Source: Actinomycetota bacterium (GTDB taxonomy: Bacteria; Actinomycetota; Acidimicrobiia; Acidimicrobiales; Aldehydirespiratoraceae). From it: a stretch of DNA of 64,000 bases. The DNA lies in NCBI GenBank assembly GCA_029979265.1, contig JAPOHW010000005.1:62001-126000 (forward strand). The letters are read 5' to 3'. Below, in pieces: positions 16,590 to 25,206 of this stretch; the stretch's first letter is position 1, and every line of letters begins with the position of its first letter. The position numbers were made by a program, and so were the translations under genes. Below the pieces are notes generated by a model. That model worked only from the letters and a program-made list of their open reading frames with translations, was not told the origin of the DNA and did not search any database.

Positions 16590-17213
16590 ATGGCGGAGGT
16601 GGTGCAGGTAACCGGGAAGCGAGCAGTCGGGCGGCCCCGGCAGTTCGACGACGGCGCCGAGCGCCAGCTGATCCTCGATGCTGCGTACGCGGCCCTGCGT
16701 GACCATGGGCCGGACTTCACGATCGTCCACATCCTGACGAACGCCGGGGTGTCGACGCGGTCGTTCTACCGGCACTTCGACTCCAAGGACTCGCTCATCC
16801 ACGCGATGTACCTACGAGACGGCGAGTGGGCCGCCGAGCGCCTCACCAAGCGCCTGACCAACGCCACCTCGCCCCGCGAGGCCGTCGAGTGGTGGATCGA
16901 CGAAATCTTCGGCTTCACCCGTTCGCCGCGCCGAGCCGAGCGCGTTGCACTGCTCGGCTCGGTCGTCGGAGTTCGCGCCGAAGGCACCGACGCCGTCACC
17001 GCCCGCGCACGTGAGACCTTGGTCGAATCGCTCCACGGAGCCATCGAAGCCGGCGTGACCGATGGCTCGTTCACGGCGCACGACACGGCGACCGTCGCCG
17101 ACCTCATTGCTGTCGTCGCGCTCCACGCCGCCGGACTCCCGGTGCCGAACCGTGAACTCGATCAGTCGCAGACCGTCGAGTTCTGCCTGCGCGCACTCGG
17201 CTGCTCGGATTGA
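16590..17213 (+). CDS. TetR family transcriptional regulator
   Basis: A 207-residue regulator. A basic GRPRQF stretch precedes the TetR N-terminal domain; the helix-turn-helix is in FTIVHILTNAGVSTRSFYRHFDSK (split as family-typical helices 2-4). The C-terminal ligand domain is unassigned. It sits ten bases after the amidohydrolase in a catabolic run, so it probably senses a CoA-linked intermediate and controls nearby genes. It is one of three regulators in the window and a candidate binder of family A sites. Confidence 0.88.
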   Translation: MAEVVQVTGKRAVGRPRQFDDGAERQLILDAAYAALRDHGPDFTIVHILTNAGVSTRSFYRHFDSKDSLIHAMYLRDGEWAAERLTKRLTNATSPREAVEWWIDEIFGFTRSPRRAERVALLGSVVGVRAEGTDAVTARARETLVESLHGAIEAGVTDGSFTAHDTATVADLIAVVALHAAGLPVPNRELDQSQTVEFCLRALGCSD

Positions 17214-17243
17214 CGACGCTGACCGGCTCGGTCGCCCCCTAAA

Positions 17244-17267
17244 TCATCACCTATGTTCGAGTGATGA
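17244..17267. repeat. Inverted repeat overlapping the monooxygenase start codon
   Basis: TCATCAC at 17244-17250 and GTGATGA at 17261-17267, perfect 7-base arms, 10-base spacer. The right arm contains the ATG start at 17264. It could be an operator or an mRNA hairpin hiding the start; both are inference. Confidence 0.4.
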
Positions 17268-18355
17268 GGTTGCGCACCGCGATCACGTTGGCCGACTTCG
17301 TCTGGAGCGACTCCCCGGAGTTCGTTGAGACCGCACAGCACGTCGTCGATGCAGAACGACTCGGGATCGACACCGTGTGGTCGGCGGAAGCTTGGGGTAC
17401 CGATGGGGTCGTGCCGCTCGCCTACCTTGCCGCACTCACGTCGCGGATCCGGCTCGCGACCGGGATCCTGCAAGTCACGGCCCGGGCCGTACCGATGACG
17501 GCCATGACCGCGATGACCCTCGATCATGTTTCGAACGGCCGGTTCATGCTCGGACTCGGTGCGAGTGGTCCGCAGGTCGTCGAAGGCCTGCACGGCCAGT
17601 CCTACCGACGTCCCCTTGAACGCCTGAAGGAGAGCGTCGAGGTGATCCGCCTGGCGTTGGCGGGCGAGACGATCGAGTACCACGGCAACCAGATCGAACT
17701 ACCGCTTCCACCGGAGCGGGGGACCGGCTTCGGCAAAGCGCTCCGGATCGGTCAGCCACCACGACCTCACATCCCCATTCACCTCGCCACCCTTGGCCCC
17801 CGGGCGCTCCAATTCGCAGGGGCCGCCGCCGACGGCTGGGTAGGCACCTGCTTCATTCCCGAGGCCTCGGCCTACTACCTCGACCAACTCCGCGCCGGCG
17901 CCGAGGCCGCCGGACGACCGACATCGATCTTTGACGACGGAGACTTCGAGATCGACGCTGGAGGTCCAGTCGCATTCACCGATGACGTCGAGCGCCCGCT
18001 GCGCGCCCGCAAGAACGCGCTCGCGTTCCAACTCAGCGCAATGGGAGCGCCGACGATGAACTTCTATCACGATGCCTACTCGCGGATCGGCTACGCCGAA
18101 CCAGCGGCGAGGGTGCGCGAACTCTGGCTTGCCGGACACCGCGATCAGGCCGTTGATGCGGTACCGGACGAGATGGCACTTCTGTCCTCTTTCATCGGCA
18201 CCGACGGCATGGTCCGCGCCCGCATTCGGGCCTACCGGGACGCAGGAGTGACCGACCTCCGCCTCCAGCCCATGGGCAAGTCGCCGACTGACAAACTCGA
18301 CACCCTGGCACGCATGCTCGACCTGGTACGCGAGGTGAACGAGGAGCCCGTGTGA
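17264..18355 (+). CDS. LLM-class (luciferase-like) flavin/F420-dependent oxidoreductase
   Basis: A 363-residue TIM-barrel oxidoreductase of the luciferase-like family. Typical segments are EAWGTDG, SRIRLATGI, LDHVSNGRFMLGLGASGPQ and GAAADGW. Such enzymes use reduced FMN or F420 for monooxygenation or hydride transfer. ATG 17264 is favoured over the GTG just before it. The stop overlaps the next amidohydrolase start (GTGA), so oxygenation followed by hydrolysis of the product is a reasonable reading. Confidence 0.88.
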   Translation: MRLRTAITLADFVWSDSPEFVETAQHVVDAERLGIDTVWSAEAWGTDGVVPLAYLAALTSRIRLATGILQVTARAVPMTAMTAMTLDHVSNGRFMLGLGASGPQVVEGLHGQSYRRPLERLKESVEVIRLALAGETIEYHGNQIELPLPPERGTGFGKALRIGQPPRPHIPIHLATLGPRALQFAGAAADGWVGTCFIPEASAYYLDQLRAGAEAAGRPTSIFDDGDFEIDAGGPVAFTDDVERPLRARKNALAFQLSAMGAPTMNFYHDAYSRIGYAEPAARVRELWLAGHRDQAVDAVPDEMALLSSFIGTDGMVRARIRAYRDAGVTDLRLQPMGKSPTDKLDTLARMLDLVREVNEEPV

Positions 18356-19290
18356 CGCTCCCCGACCGCATCTGCGACCCACACCTCCACCTCTGGGAGG
18401 TGTCGGGCATGGAATACACACCTGACACGTTGCTCGCCGACCTAGCTACCGTCCCGCAGGTCTCGAACACCGTCTTCGTTGAATGCGACGCCTGGTACCG
18501 CTCCTCTGGCCCCGAACACCTTCGCGTCATCGGCGAGACCGAATGGGTGGTCGCCAACGGACCCTCGATCATCGCTGGCATCGTTGGAGCTGGGGACCTG
18601 CGGCTCGGACCGCGAACCATCGAGATGCTGGAAGCCCACGTCGATGCCGGCACGGGTCGGTTCAGAGGCATCCGCCAGCGCGCGACCTGGGACGCCCATT
18701 CGTCAATCCGTCCCAGTGTCCCGTACGCGGGCCAGGGACTCCTACTCGACCCTTGGTTCGACCGGGGTTTCACGGTCTTGGAGTCGATGGGCCTGACGTT
18801 CGACGCATGGATGTACTTCCCGCAACTCCCGGACCTGATCGCGCTCGCCCGGGCCCACCCGAACGCCACGATCGTCCTGAATCACCTCGGCGGACCGATC
18901 ACCCTCGGCCCGTACCACGATCGCACTGCCACCCACGCCACCTGGCGCAACCTGTTGTCCGAGGTCGCCCGCTGCGAGAACGTCGTTCTCAAGGTCGGTG
19001 GACACGGCATGCCGATGTATCTCGGTCGCCGCCGGCGGGATGCTGGTGTCGACCGCAGCAAACCGTTCGAGCCCGATGCGGTCGTGGACCTGTGGGGGGA
19101 CGCGATCCGGTTCTCGATCGACGCCTTCGGGCCCGACCGATGCATGTTCGAGAGCAACTTCCCCGTCGACAAGCTGTCGATGAGCTACGCGACGCTGTGG
19201 GAGGCGTTCGACCTCATCACCGACGGCTGGTCCCGCGACGAGCGCGCCGCATTGTTCCACGACACCGCCGCACGCACCTACCGACTCTGA
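18352..19290 (+). CDS. Amidohydrolase family protein (HxH metal site)
   Basis: A 312-residue amidohydrolase starting at a GTG that overlaps the monooxygenase stop. The N-terminal DPHLHLWE carries the classic His-x-His metal ligands, unlike the Asp-x-His of the other four paralogues here. NHLGG in mid-protein and FESNFPVDK near the end match lactonase/dicarboxylate-hydrolase-like members. A lactone or ring hydrolase acting on the monooxygenase product would fit (inference). Confidence 0.84.
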   Translation: MTLPDRICDPHLHLWEVSGMEYTPDTLLADLATVPQVSNTVFVECDAWYRSSGPEHLRVIGETEWVVANGPSIIAGIVGAGDLRLGPRTIEMLEAHVDAGTGRFRGIRQRATWDAHSSIRPSVPYAGQGLLLDPWFDRGFTVLESMGLTFDAWMYFPQLPDLIALARAHPNATIVLNHLGGPITLGPYHDRTATHATWRNLLSEVARCENVVLKVGGHGMPMYLGRRRRDAGVDRSKPFEPDAVVDLWGDAIRFSIDAFGPDRCMFESNFPVDKLSMSYATLWEAFDLITDGWSRDERAALFHDTAARTYRL

Positions 19291-19312
19291 CGAAGCACCA
19301 CGAGAGGCAGTG

Positions 19313-20446
19313 ATGACCGAAATCACCGAGGACACACCGTTCACGTTCGACGATGACGCGTACCATCCACCGACCGTCCCCGATTCTTCGTGGTTCGAGA
19401 CGGCATGGTTCTCGTTCTCGGTCCCGGAACGACGCATCGGAGGATGGCTACACGCCGGGCGTCACACCAACCAAGGCACGATGACGTGGCGTGTCTTCCT
19501 CTGGGACCCACGGGGTGCGGATCCGGCGAGAATGGCGTACTACCGGATCGCATCCGACGTCCCGTTCGGCACAACCCCACGGGGTGAGCGAGCCGACCTT
19601 GACGAGACGCTCTCGGTCGATCTCCGCGACGTCACCTTCCCCGAAGGTGGCTGGAACATGAAGGTCCTCGAACCATTGATGGACTACCACGTCGCCTACG
19701 CCGACCCGGCAGCTCGGTTCGCGATCGAGTTCGAGCACCGCAGCGTGCATCCACCCCACCGCTTCACCCCCGGCGAGGCGCCGTGCGTGCACAACCCGCA
19801 CATCGACCAACTCGGTCACCTGACCGGGGAACTGGTGCTCGACGGTGAACGGATTCCTCTCGACTGCTACTCGGTCCGCGACCGCACGTGGGGTCCGCGC
19901 AGCCGGCACCACTCCCACGGCGCCCAACCCCCAGCGCGACCACAGGCTCGCGTCGCCGATCCCGGTGGCCCGGCTTGGCGCGAGATCGAACGCGAACGCG
20001 GACGGGGCCGGATCCAGTACATCTTCGGACACGCCTGGGATCCGTCGAACTCTGCAGCCGGTTGCGACACGGGGTTCTTGAGTTTCGTGCGCACCCAGGA
20101 CGGCACTGCCAACGGGTGGTCACCACTCAACATGGGTTGGCTGCTGCTCGACGGCCGATTCACTCGCCTCGACACGTCGAAGAGCAGGATGAAGAACTAC
20201 CGCCATCCCGACACCGGCTGGAGCGCCCACATGGAGGTTGACCTCGTCGACCGCGAAGGCCGGACGATGCAGGCAGAAGGTGTGGCGCTCAGCCACAACT
20301 GCGAGCACGGAAATGGCGCCAATGCCTTCATGCGATGGGACCTGACCACCTCCGACGGCAGTAGCCGAACCGGCTGGGGAGAAGACCAGGACGGCTGGCG
20401 CACCGATCATTTTGCCCGGATGCTGCGGGCGTTGCGAGTCGGTTGA
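19313..20446 (+). CDS. DUF7064/DUF7065-like protein
   Basis: A 377-residue protein with no enzyme motif I can name. DRTWGPR, the paired beta-rich halves and the conserved HNCEHGNG/MRWD segment resemble DUF7065-DUF7064 proteins, distant relatives of the AttH/CrtC lipocalin-like fold. GAGAGG lies five bases before ATG 19313. Last gene of the run starting at 12972 and convergent with the carboxyltransferase gene twelve bases away. Members of this group are often beside lipid or steroid genes; function unknown. Confidence 0.6.
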   Translation: MTEITEDTPFTFDDDAYHPPTVPDSSWFETAWFSFSVPERRIGGWLHAGRHTNQGTMTWRVFLWDPRGADPARMAYYRIASDVPFGTTPRGERADLDETLSVDLRDVTFPEGGWNMKVLEPLMDYHVAYADPAARFAIEFEHRSVHPPHRFTPGEAPCVHNPHIDQLGHLTGELVLDGERIPLDCYSVRDRTWGPRSRHHSHGAQPPARPQARVADPGGPAWREIERERGRGRIQYIFGHAWDPSNSAAGCDTGFLSFVRTQDGTANGWSPLNMGWLLLDGRFTRLDTSKSRMKNYRHPDTGWSAHMEVDLVDREGRTMQAEGVALSHNCEHGNGANAFMRWDLTTSDGSSRTGWGEDQDGWRTDHFARMLRALRVG

Positions 20447-20457
20447 CGGCACCCCTG

Positions 20458-21933
20458 CTAGCGGAATCGGGGTCGCGTGGCAGCGAGGTCGAGGCCGGCG
20501 ATCAGGGCGTTGCGTAGTTCGCGGGGGTCGACAACCTCGTCGATGCCGAGGCGATCCGCCAGCCCGTAGGGTCCACCACGTTGGGCCTGTTCGATCTTGG
20601 CCCGGGTCTCATCATCGAGGTTGGCCGTCCTCCCGCCGCTCTGCGCGGGCATCGATGCGATGTTCGCGCTCGGCAGTGCCAAGGTGAGCGTCTGTCGGTC
20701 GTGGGGCATGTGAGCCATCGTCACCAGACCGAACCCGAAACCCTTTCGCATCAACACGCTGATCTTCGGGGTGCGCAACCGCCGACCCGCCAGATACATC
20801 CGGCCGCCCCACTTCAGAACTCCTGCCTGCTCGGCCTCGGTGCCGGCGAGCACCCCTGGATTGTCGAGCAGGAAGATCACCGGGTGCCCGAACGTATCGG
20901 CAGTCTCGATCAGATCGGTTGCCTTGATCGCCGCCGCAGCATCCATCGCACCGGCTCCGAAGGCGGGGTTGTTCGCGACGAAGCCGACGACCTGGCCCCC
21001 GACGCGACCCCAGCCAGTCACGAGGGCACGGCCGTACCGTGGCTGCACTTCGAAGAAGTCACCTTCGTCGACGAGTTCGTGGACGACCTGACGGACCTCG
21101 TACGGCTGACGAGGGTTGGGCGGGATGATGTCGAGCAGCGCCGGAGTCTCGCGGCGACCGGAGTCGGGACCGTTCCGTCGACCGAGTACCCGGTACCGGT
21201 TCGACGGGAAGAAGTCGAGATACGCCCGCGCCAGGTCGATCGCCTCGAGATCGTCCTCGGCGACGTTGTGCACCGTGCCCGCCATGTCGACGCAGACTCT
21301 CCAACCACCGAGCTCCTGGGCGGTGACCTCCTGACCGGTGGCGGCCCGGACCAGATCAGGACCGCCGGTGAACAGAGCCGCCTGCTTGGTCATGACCACG
21401 AAGTCGGACATCGGTGCGCTCAACGCACCGTGTCCGGCTGAGACGCCGAGGATGAGGCTCACCACCGGCACCTCGCCCTTGCAGTCCGCCATCGGCTCGA
21501 GGTCGTTCGGCACCCGCGCCGGGGTCGAGGTTCGCGCGCCCATGCGGGCTCCAGCGCCCTCCTTCATCCAGACGATCGGGACGCCCTCCTGAACGGCGAG
21601 CTCAGCTATGCGGTGACGCTTGTACGAACCACCGGACCCGACCGATCCGGCCTTGATCGTGAAGTCCTCCGCCCCGACGGCGGCCGTTCGGCCGTCGATC
21701 TCTCCGAACCCGCACACGAAGCCGTCCGCCGGAAACTCCTCCTTGTGACCGACAAGCGAGCCGATTTCGGTGAAGGTGCCCTCGTCGAACAGCGCGTCGA
21801 CCCGCTGGCGGACATTGAGCTTGCCCGTGGACGCGTGCTTCTCCAGCCGTTCTGCTCCGCCCATCCGCTTCGAGCGATCGCGCTCGCCAGCGAGCCGGTC
21901 GAGCCAGGGCTGCCACTCCTCACGGTTCGACAT
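20458..21933 (-). CDS. Acyl-CoA carboxyltransferase (beta) subunit
   Basis: A 491-residue carboxyl transferase with both crotonase-like halves: the first includes GSVGSGGSYKRHRIAELA and KEGAGARMG, the second NNPAFGAGAMDAAAAIKA, FLLDNPGVLAGTEAEQ and RKGFGFGLVTM. It would move carboxyl from biotin onto an acyl-CoA (acetyl-, propionyl- or methylcrotonyl-type). No biotin carboxylase or biotin carrier gene occurs in the window, so the partner must be elsewhere. It overlaps the upstream ligase gene by 14 bases and is the last gene of the 23.7 kb leftward unit. Confidence 0.9.
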   Translation of the reverse strand: MSNREEWQPWLDRLAGERDRSKRMGGAERLEKHASTGKLNVRQRVDALFDEGTFTEIGSLVGHKEEFPADGFVCGFGEIDGRTAAVGAEDFTIKAGSVGSGGSYKRHRIAELAVQEGVPIVWMKEGAGARMGARTSTPARVPNDLEPMADCKGEVPVVSLILGVSAGHGALSAPMSDFVVMTKQAALFTGGPDLVRAATGQEVTAQELGGWRVCVDMAGTVHNVAEDDLEAIDLARAYLDFFPSNRYRVLGRRNGPDSGRRETPALLDIIPPNPRQPYEVRQVVHELVDEGDFFEVQPRYGRALVTGWGRVGGQVVGFVANNPAFGAGAMDAAAAIKATDLIETADTFGHPVIFLLDNPGVLAGTEAEQAGVLKWGGRMYLAGRRLRTPKISVLMRKGFGFGLVTMAHMPHDRQTLTLALPSANIASMPAQSGGRTANLDDETRAKIEQAQRGGPYGLADRLGIDEVVDPRELRNALIAGLDLAATRPRFR

Positions 21934-23410
21934 GATGCGCTCCTCTTCGTGCCTGGATCAGCGACTCTCGTATCTCGGCGCGGTGCAGCTTGAACGTCGA
22001 CGTCTGCGGTAGCGAGTCGATGAGTTCGATCACCACCGGGATGGCGTACGGCGGGAGTCGGTCACGACACCACCTCAGGAGGTCAGTGTCCGTCACCGAG
22101 TCGTCAGCGACCACCATCGCCCCTGGCACCTCACCGAGTCGATCGTCGGGGAGGCCGACCGCACAGGTCGCCGACACGCCCGGGTGTTCGAGCAACGCTT
22201 CTTCGAGCAGTTCAAGATCGACCTTGAAACCCCCGCGGACGATCACTCCGTCGGCACGCCCCAGGATCCAGACGAACCCGTCGTCATCGATCCGGGCGCG
22301 GTCTGCCGTTCGCAGCCACCCGTTCGGCAAGCCCTCGGCGCGTTGCGGTGGGTCGACCTCGAGCAGACCGTCCACGATCCGCAGTTGGACACCGGGGTAC
22401 GCCCGCCCGACGCTGCCGATCTTCGAGCGACCGAAATCGGCCCACAAATCAGGCGTCCAGCCTGTGACACTGTTGAGGAACTCGGTCGCGCCGTACCCGA
22501 GCAATACCGGGATGCCGTATCGATCCTCGAACTCACGGATCACTTCGGGAGAGATCGCCGACGACGACGTCATGTAGGCGGTCACCCCCTCAAAGTGATC
22601 TGGAGTGATGTTCTCACCGAGGATCATCTTCACCACCGGTGGTGGTGCGCCCATGATCTTGGGACGGTGCTGCTTCACCAGTGCCGCCCAGGTGTGCACA
22701 TCGAACCGCTCGGTCATCGACATCGGCCGACCTCCGAACACCAGCCGTGCCATCGCCAACAGGCCACCCAACGTCACCAACGGAAGCGACAGGATCAGCG
22801 CTCCTCGTCCCGACTCCGGATCCCGGCCTCGCGACCCGCCACCGAGCTCGACGAAGGTGTCCCACGCGACCGGGAGCCGCTTCGGCGGACCGGTCGTACC
22901 GCTCGTCAGCACCGTTACGGCCGCGCCGAGCTCCGGGCCTGGTCGCTCGGTCCCGACACAAGAGCGGACGTGCACGCCGAACTCGTCATCGACGACGATC
23001 CCCACGGCACCGGATGCGGAGACGGCGGCGGCCACGCCGTCTCGCTCCCAGTCTGCCGCGTGAGCGACCACGACGACCGGGCGGGTCGCCACGATCTCGG
23101 CGCTCAACGAGCGGTCCGCCTGGAGCGGAGAGAGGAGTACAGCCGTCCGGCCGGCCGACAAGACCGCCAACTCGCTCGCGACCAGGACGGGCCGCTGCCG
23201 CATCACCACTGCGACCGATGCCTCCGGTGGCACCGAATGGCGATCGAATTCGGTCGCCACGACCATCGCGAACGCGCCGATGTCACCCCAGGAGAACCAG
23301 CGCTGCGATGCGCCGTTCCCCGCCGGTTCGGTGAACTGAAGCGCCTGCTCGACAGAGTGGTCCCGGAACAGCGACCGCAGCCGCTCGACGACGACGTCAC
23401 GACCGGTCAC
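21920..23410 (-). CDS. AMP-dependent acyl-CoA synthetase/ligase
   Basis: A 496-residue ligase. The P-loop is TSGTTGPPKR (169-178), YGATEFLN follows in mid-protein, and GRADGVIVRGGFKVDLELLEE is the hinge segment; the C-terminal catalytic Lys is in TSTFKLHR. The GTG start (23410) overlaps as GTGA with the stop of the dehydrogenase remnant in its ancestral frame, so this ligase was once translationally coupled to an ACAD and may now depend on the remnant for translation. Confidence 0.88.
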   Translation of the reverse strand: MTGRDVVVERLRSLFRDHSVEQALQFTEPAGNGASQRWFSWGDIGAFAMVVATEFDRHSVPPEASVAVVMRQRPVLVASELAVLSAGRTAVLLSPLQADRSLSAEIVATRPVVVVAHAADWERDGVAAAVSASGAVGIVVDDEFGVHVRSCVGTERPGPELGAAVTVLTSGTTGPPKRLPVAWDTFVELGGGSRGRDPESGRGALILSLPLVTLGGLLAMARLVFGGRPMSMTERFDVHTWAALVKQHRPKIMGAPPPVVKMILGENITPDHFEGVTAYMTSSSAISPEVIREFEDRYGIPVLLGYGATEFLNSVTGWTPDLWADFGRSKIGSVGRAYPGVQLRIVDGLLEVDPPQRAEGLPNGWLRTADRARIDDDGFVWILGRADGVIVRGGFKVDLELLEEALLEHPGVSATCAVGLPDDRLGEVPGAMVVADDSVTDTDLLRWCRDRLPPYAIPVVIELIDSLPQTSTFKLHRAEIRESLIQARRGAHHVEP

Positions 23411-23690
23411 GACCCGTCCTCTCCGTCTCGACCGATGATGCGGTCGAGCAACATCGCGCGCGACCCGAAACACCTCCCGAGACATGGGCACGATGCACGT
23501 AGCGGTGCGGGCGAGCCTCGCTCGTGAACCCCATCGCCCCGTGGATCTTCGGCAGATGCCAGGCGAGATCGAACTCGCGACTGTCGGGGCCGTCGCCGTG
23601 TGGACGGGGCTCGGTCGGCACATGATCGCTCAGCCAGGACCGCACCTCCTCCTGAAACGCGAGCTCGTCCCTCGCGAAGTCAAGGTCCAC
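23407..23690 (-). pseudogene. Acyl-CoA dehydrogenase remnant (internal deletion plus frameshift)
   Basis: The GTG start at 23690 gives a normal ACAD N-terminus (DLDFARDELAFQEEVRSWL) for about 45 residues. This runs directly into the ACAD C-terminal motif KIHGAMGFTSE followed by HRYVHRAHVSGG; some 250 central residues are missing. After that the frame breaks at a GCGCGCG run: the next frame restores the expected end MLLDRIIGRDGEDGS and a stop at 23407 that overlaps the ligase GTG. One lost base plus a large in-frame deletion explains everything. Family B operator stands two bases upstream of the start. Confidence 0.8.
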
Positions 23691-23692
23691 CG

Positions 23693-23712
23693 GAAAATGT
23701 TAACCCATTTTC
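23693..23712. promoter_or_regulatory. Family B palindrome upstream of ACAD remnant/ligase unit
   Basis: GAAAATGTTAACCCATTTTC: perfect 7-base arms GAAAATG/CATTTTC around TTAACC. It lies just upstream of the GTG at 23690 and just beyond the SDR stop at 23724. An AT-rich island in GC-rich DNA and the reference member of family B. Confidence 0.65.
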
Positions 23713-23723
23713 GTGACGGGTGG

Positions 23724-24455
23724 TCAGTTGAGATGGAGTCCGCCGTCGACGTGGAGGGTGTCACCCGTGACGAACCGAGCGCGCTCGGAGCACAGGAACA
23801 GGGCACCTTCGGCCACGTCCACCGGCGTCCCCTCAATCTTCAACGGACGTCGGGACGCGGCGATCTTCTGCAGACGTTCGTCCATCTCGCCGGTCATGTC
23901 GGTCGGGACGGCGGGCGACAACGAGTTGACGCGGATGCCGAACTTCCCGAGCTCCTTCGCCGCAGAGAGAGTGACGGCGTGCAGGCCGGCCTTGGACGCC
24001 GAGTACGCCACCTGACCGACGTTGCCGCGCTCACCCGCCCACGAGATCACGTTGAGCACGACCCCGCCACCCGATCCCTTCATCACCCGCGTGGCCGCAC
24101 GCAGCATCGCGAACGGTCCGCTGAGGTTGGTCGCCAGGCTGGCATCCCAACGTTCATCGGTCACACCGGTCACGAAGTTGTCGATCGCAACGCCAGCGTT
24201 GTTGATCACGATGTCGAGTCGCCCGAACTCCGCAATGGCGACGGCGACGAGCTCGTCGGCGACGCGTGGCATCGAGATATCGCCGGCGTGCCCGACCGAA
24301 CCAGGGATCGCGCCAGCGATCGCGGCACACGTCGCCTGGTCCCTACCGTGGACGACGACGGTCGCACCTTCGCTCGCGAATCGTTCGGCGATCGCACGAC
24401 CGATCCCTCGCGTGGACCCGGTCACGATCGCCACCTTGCCGTCGAGCTCTCCCAT
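23724..24455 (-). CDS. Short-chain dehydrogenase/reductase, FabG-like
   Basis: A 243-residue SDR with TGSTRGIG (12-19), NNAG, Ser in NVISWAG and YSASK, ending in TGDTLHVDGGLHLN. It is a canonical 3-oxoacyl-reductase-type SDR acting on acyl-CoA or acyl-ACP hydroxyl/keto groups. It lies between two decayed genes, the ACAD remnant downstream and the monooxygenase remnant on its other side, yet is itself intact. Confidence 0.9.
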   Translation of the reverse strand: MGELDGKVAIVTGSTRGIGRAIAERFASEGATVVVHGRDQATCAAIAGAIPGSVGHAGDISMPRVADELVAVAIAEFGRLDIVINNAGVAIDNFVTGVTDERWDASLATNLSGPFAMLRAATRVMKGSGGGVVLNVISWAGERGNVGQVAYSASKAGLHAVTLSAAKELGKFGIRVNSLSPAVPTDMTGEMDERLQKIAASRRPLKIEGTPVDVAEGALFLCSERARFVTGDTLHVDGGLHLN

Positions 24456-24499
24456 GGGACCGTCTTACACGATGTCGACGGCGCAGTAGGGCGCCGGAA

Positions 24500-25157
24500 G
24501 TGCACCTCGATGTCGGACTCACGCTTCAGTCGGCTTCGGATCCCGCCGGTGAGGCGGCTGCGCTGGGGGCGGCGGGATACTGATACGCGACGGTTGGAGA
24601 GCACGTGTCGTTCAACGTTCCGGTCACGAACTCGTTTATCTGGCTCGCGGCCGCGGCGGGCGGGCGAGATCACTTGGGAGTAGGCATCGGCGGCGAGATC
24701 ACGGCGGAGTTCGAGGCGTGCGGCGTCCCCGCCGCCACCGATCTGGGTGTCGGGCTGGTCGGAGGAGGCGATGCGATGAGCAGCACGGTTCGGCGACGGG
24801 TGGTTCCCGCACATGTACACGCCTGAGATGTACGCCTCGTCGCTCTCGACGATCGCCTCACGACGCGAGCACAGAGCGCCGGTCCGGCCAGGCCTGTTCA
24901 TGTGGGGATGTGTGCACGAGGACCGGTCGGTCGCCGAACGTTGGGCGGCTGAGGCACTCTCGACCACGTACGCCCAGGACTTTTCCCGGTTGGTCAGCAA
25001 GTACGCCTTCGTGGGAACGCCAGACGATGTGTTCACTCGCTTTGCCGAGTTCGCCGATGCCGGTGTCGACACCCTGCTGTGCAGCTTCGCCTGCCCGGAA
25101 TCGGAGGTCACGGCGACTCACGACCTGTTCACCGCCGAGGTGCTCCCCAGGGTCCAG
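24500..25157 (+). pseudogene. Luciferase-like monooxygenase remnant
   Basis: Pieces of one LLM-family gene in order. From GTG 24500: LDVGLTLQSAS to GAAGY, then an in-frame TGA at 24581; the same frame resumes as TVGEHVSFNVPVTNSFIWLA, then LGVGIGGEITAEFEACGVP after an apparent in-frame loss of about 45 residues. A second deletion and frameshift follow. The C-terminal third continues in another frame from about 24795 (FGDGWFPHMYTPEMY, then YAFVGTPDDVFTRFAEFADAGVDT, to EVLPRVQ at 25157). No proper stop is left. This fills the otherwise gene-free gap between the SDR and the ACAD at 25207. Confidence 0.78.
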
Positions 25158-25183
25158 TGCAGAACGACTCGACGCCGAGTCCG

Positions 25184-25204
25184 GAAATATATTAACCTAT
25201 TTAG
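25184..25204. promoter_or_regulatory. Family B site upstream of ACAD gene
   Basis: GAAATATA, TTAACC, TATTTAG; shares the TTAACC centre and A/T-rich arms of family B with one extra base in the left arm (AAATA/TATTT still pair). It ends two bases before ATG 25207. Confidence 0.52.
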
Positions 25205-25206
25205 CC

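Noticed and set aside
22184-23527. Open plus-strand frame of about 447 codons
   Set aside because: Antisense to the acyl-CoA ligase with clear catalytic motifs; composition dominated by Arg and Asp, no domain.
24581-24583. In-frame TGA in the monooxygenase remnant as selenocysteine
   Set aside because: No such residue is known at this place in the family, and the same gene has deletions and a frameshift; nonsense decay is simpler.
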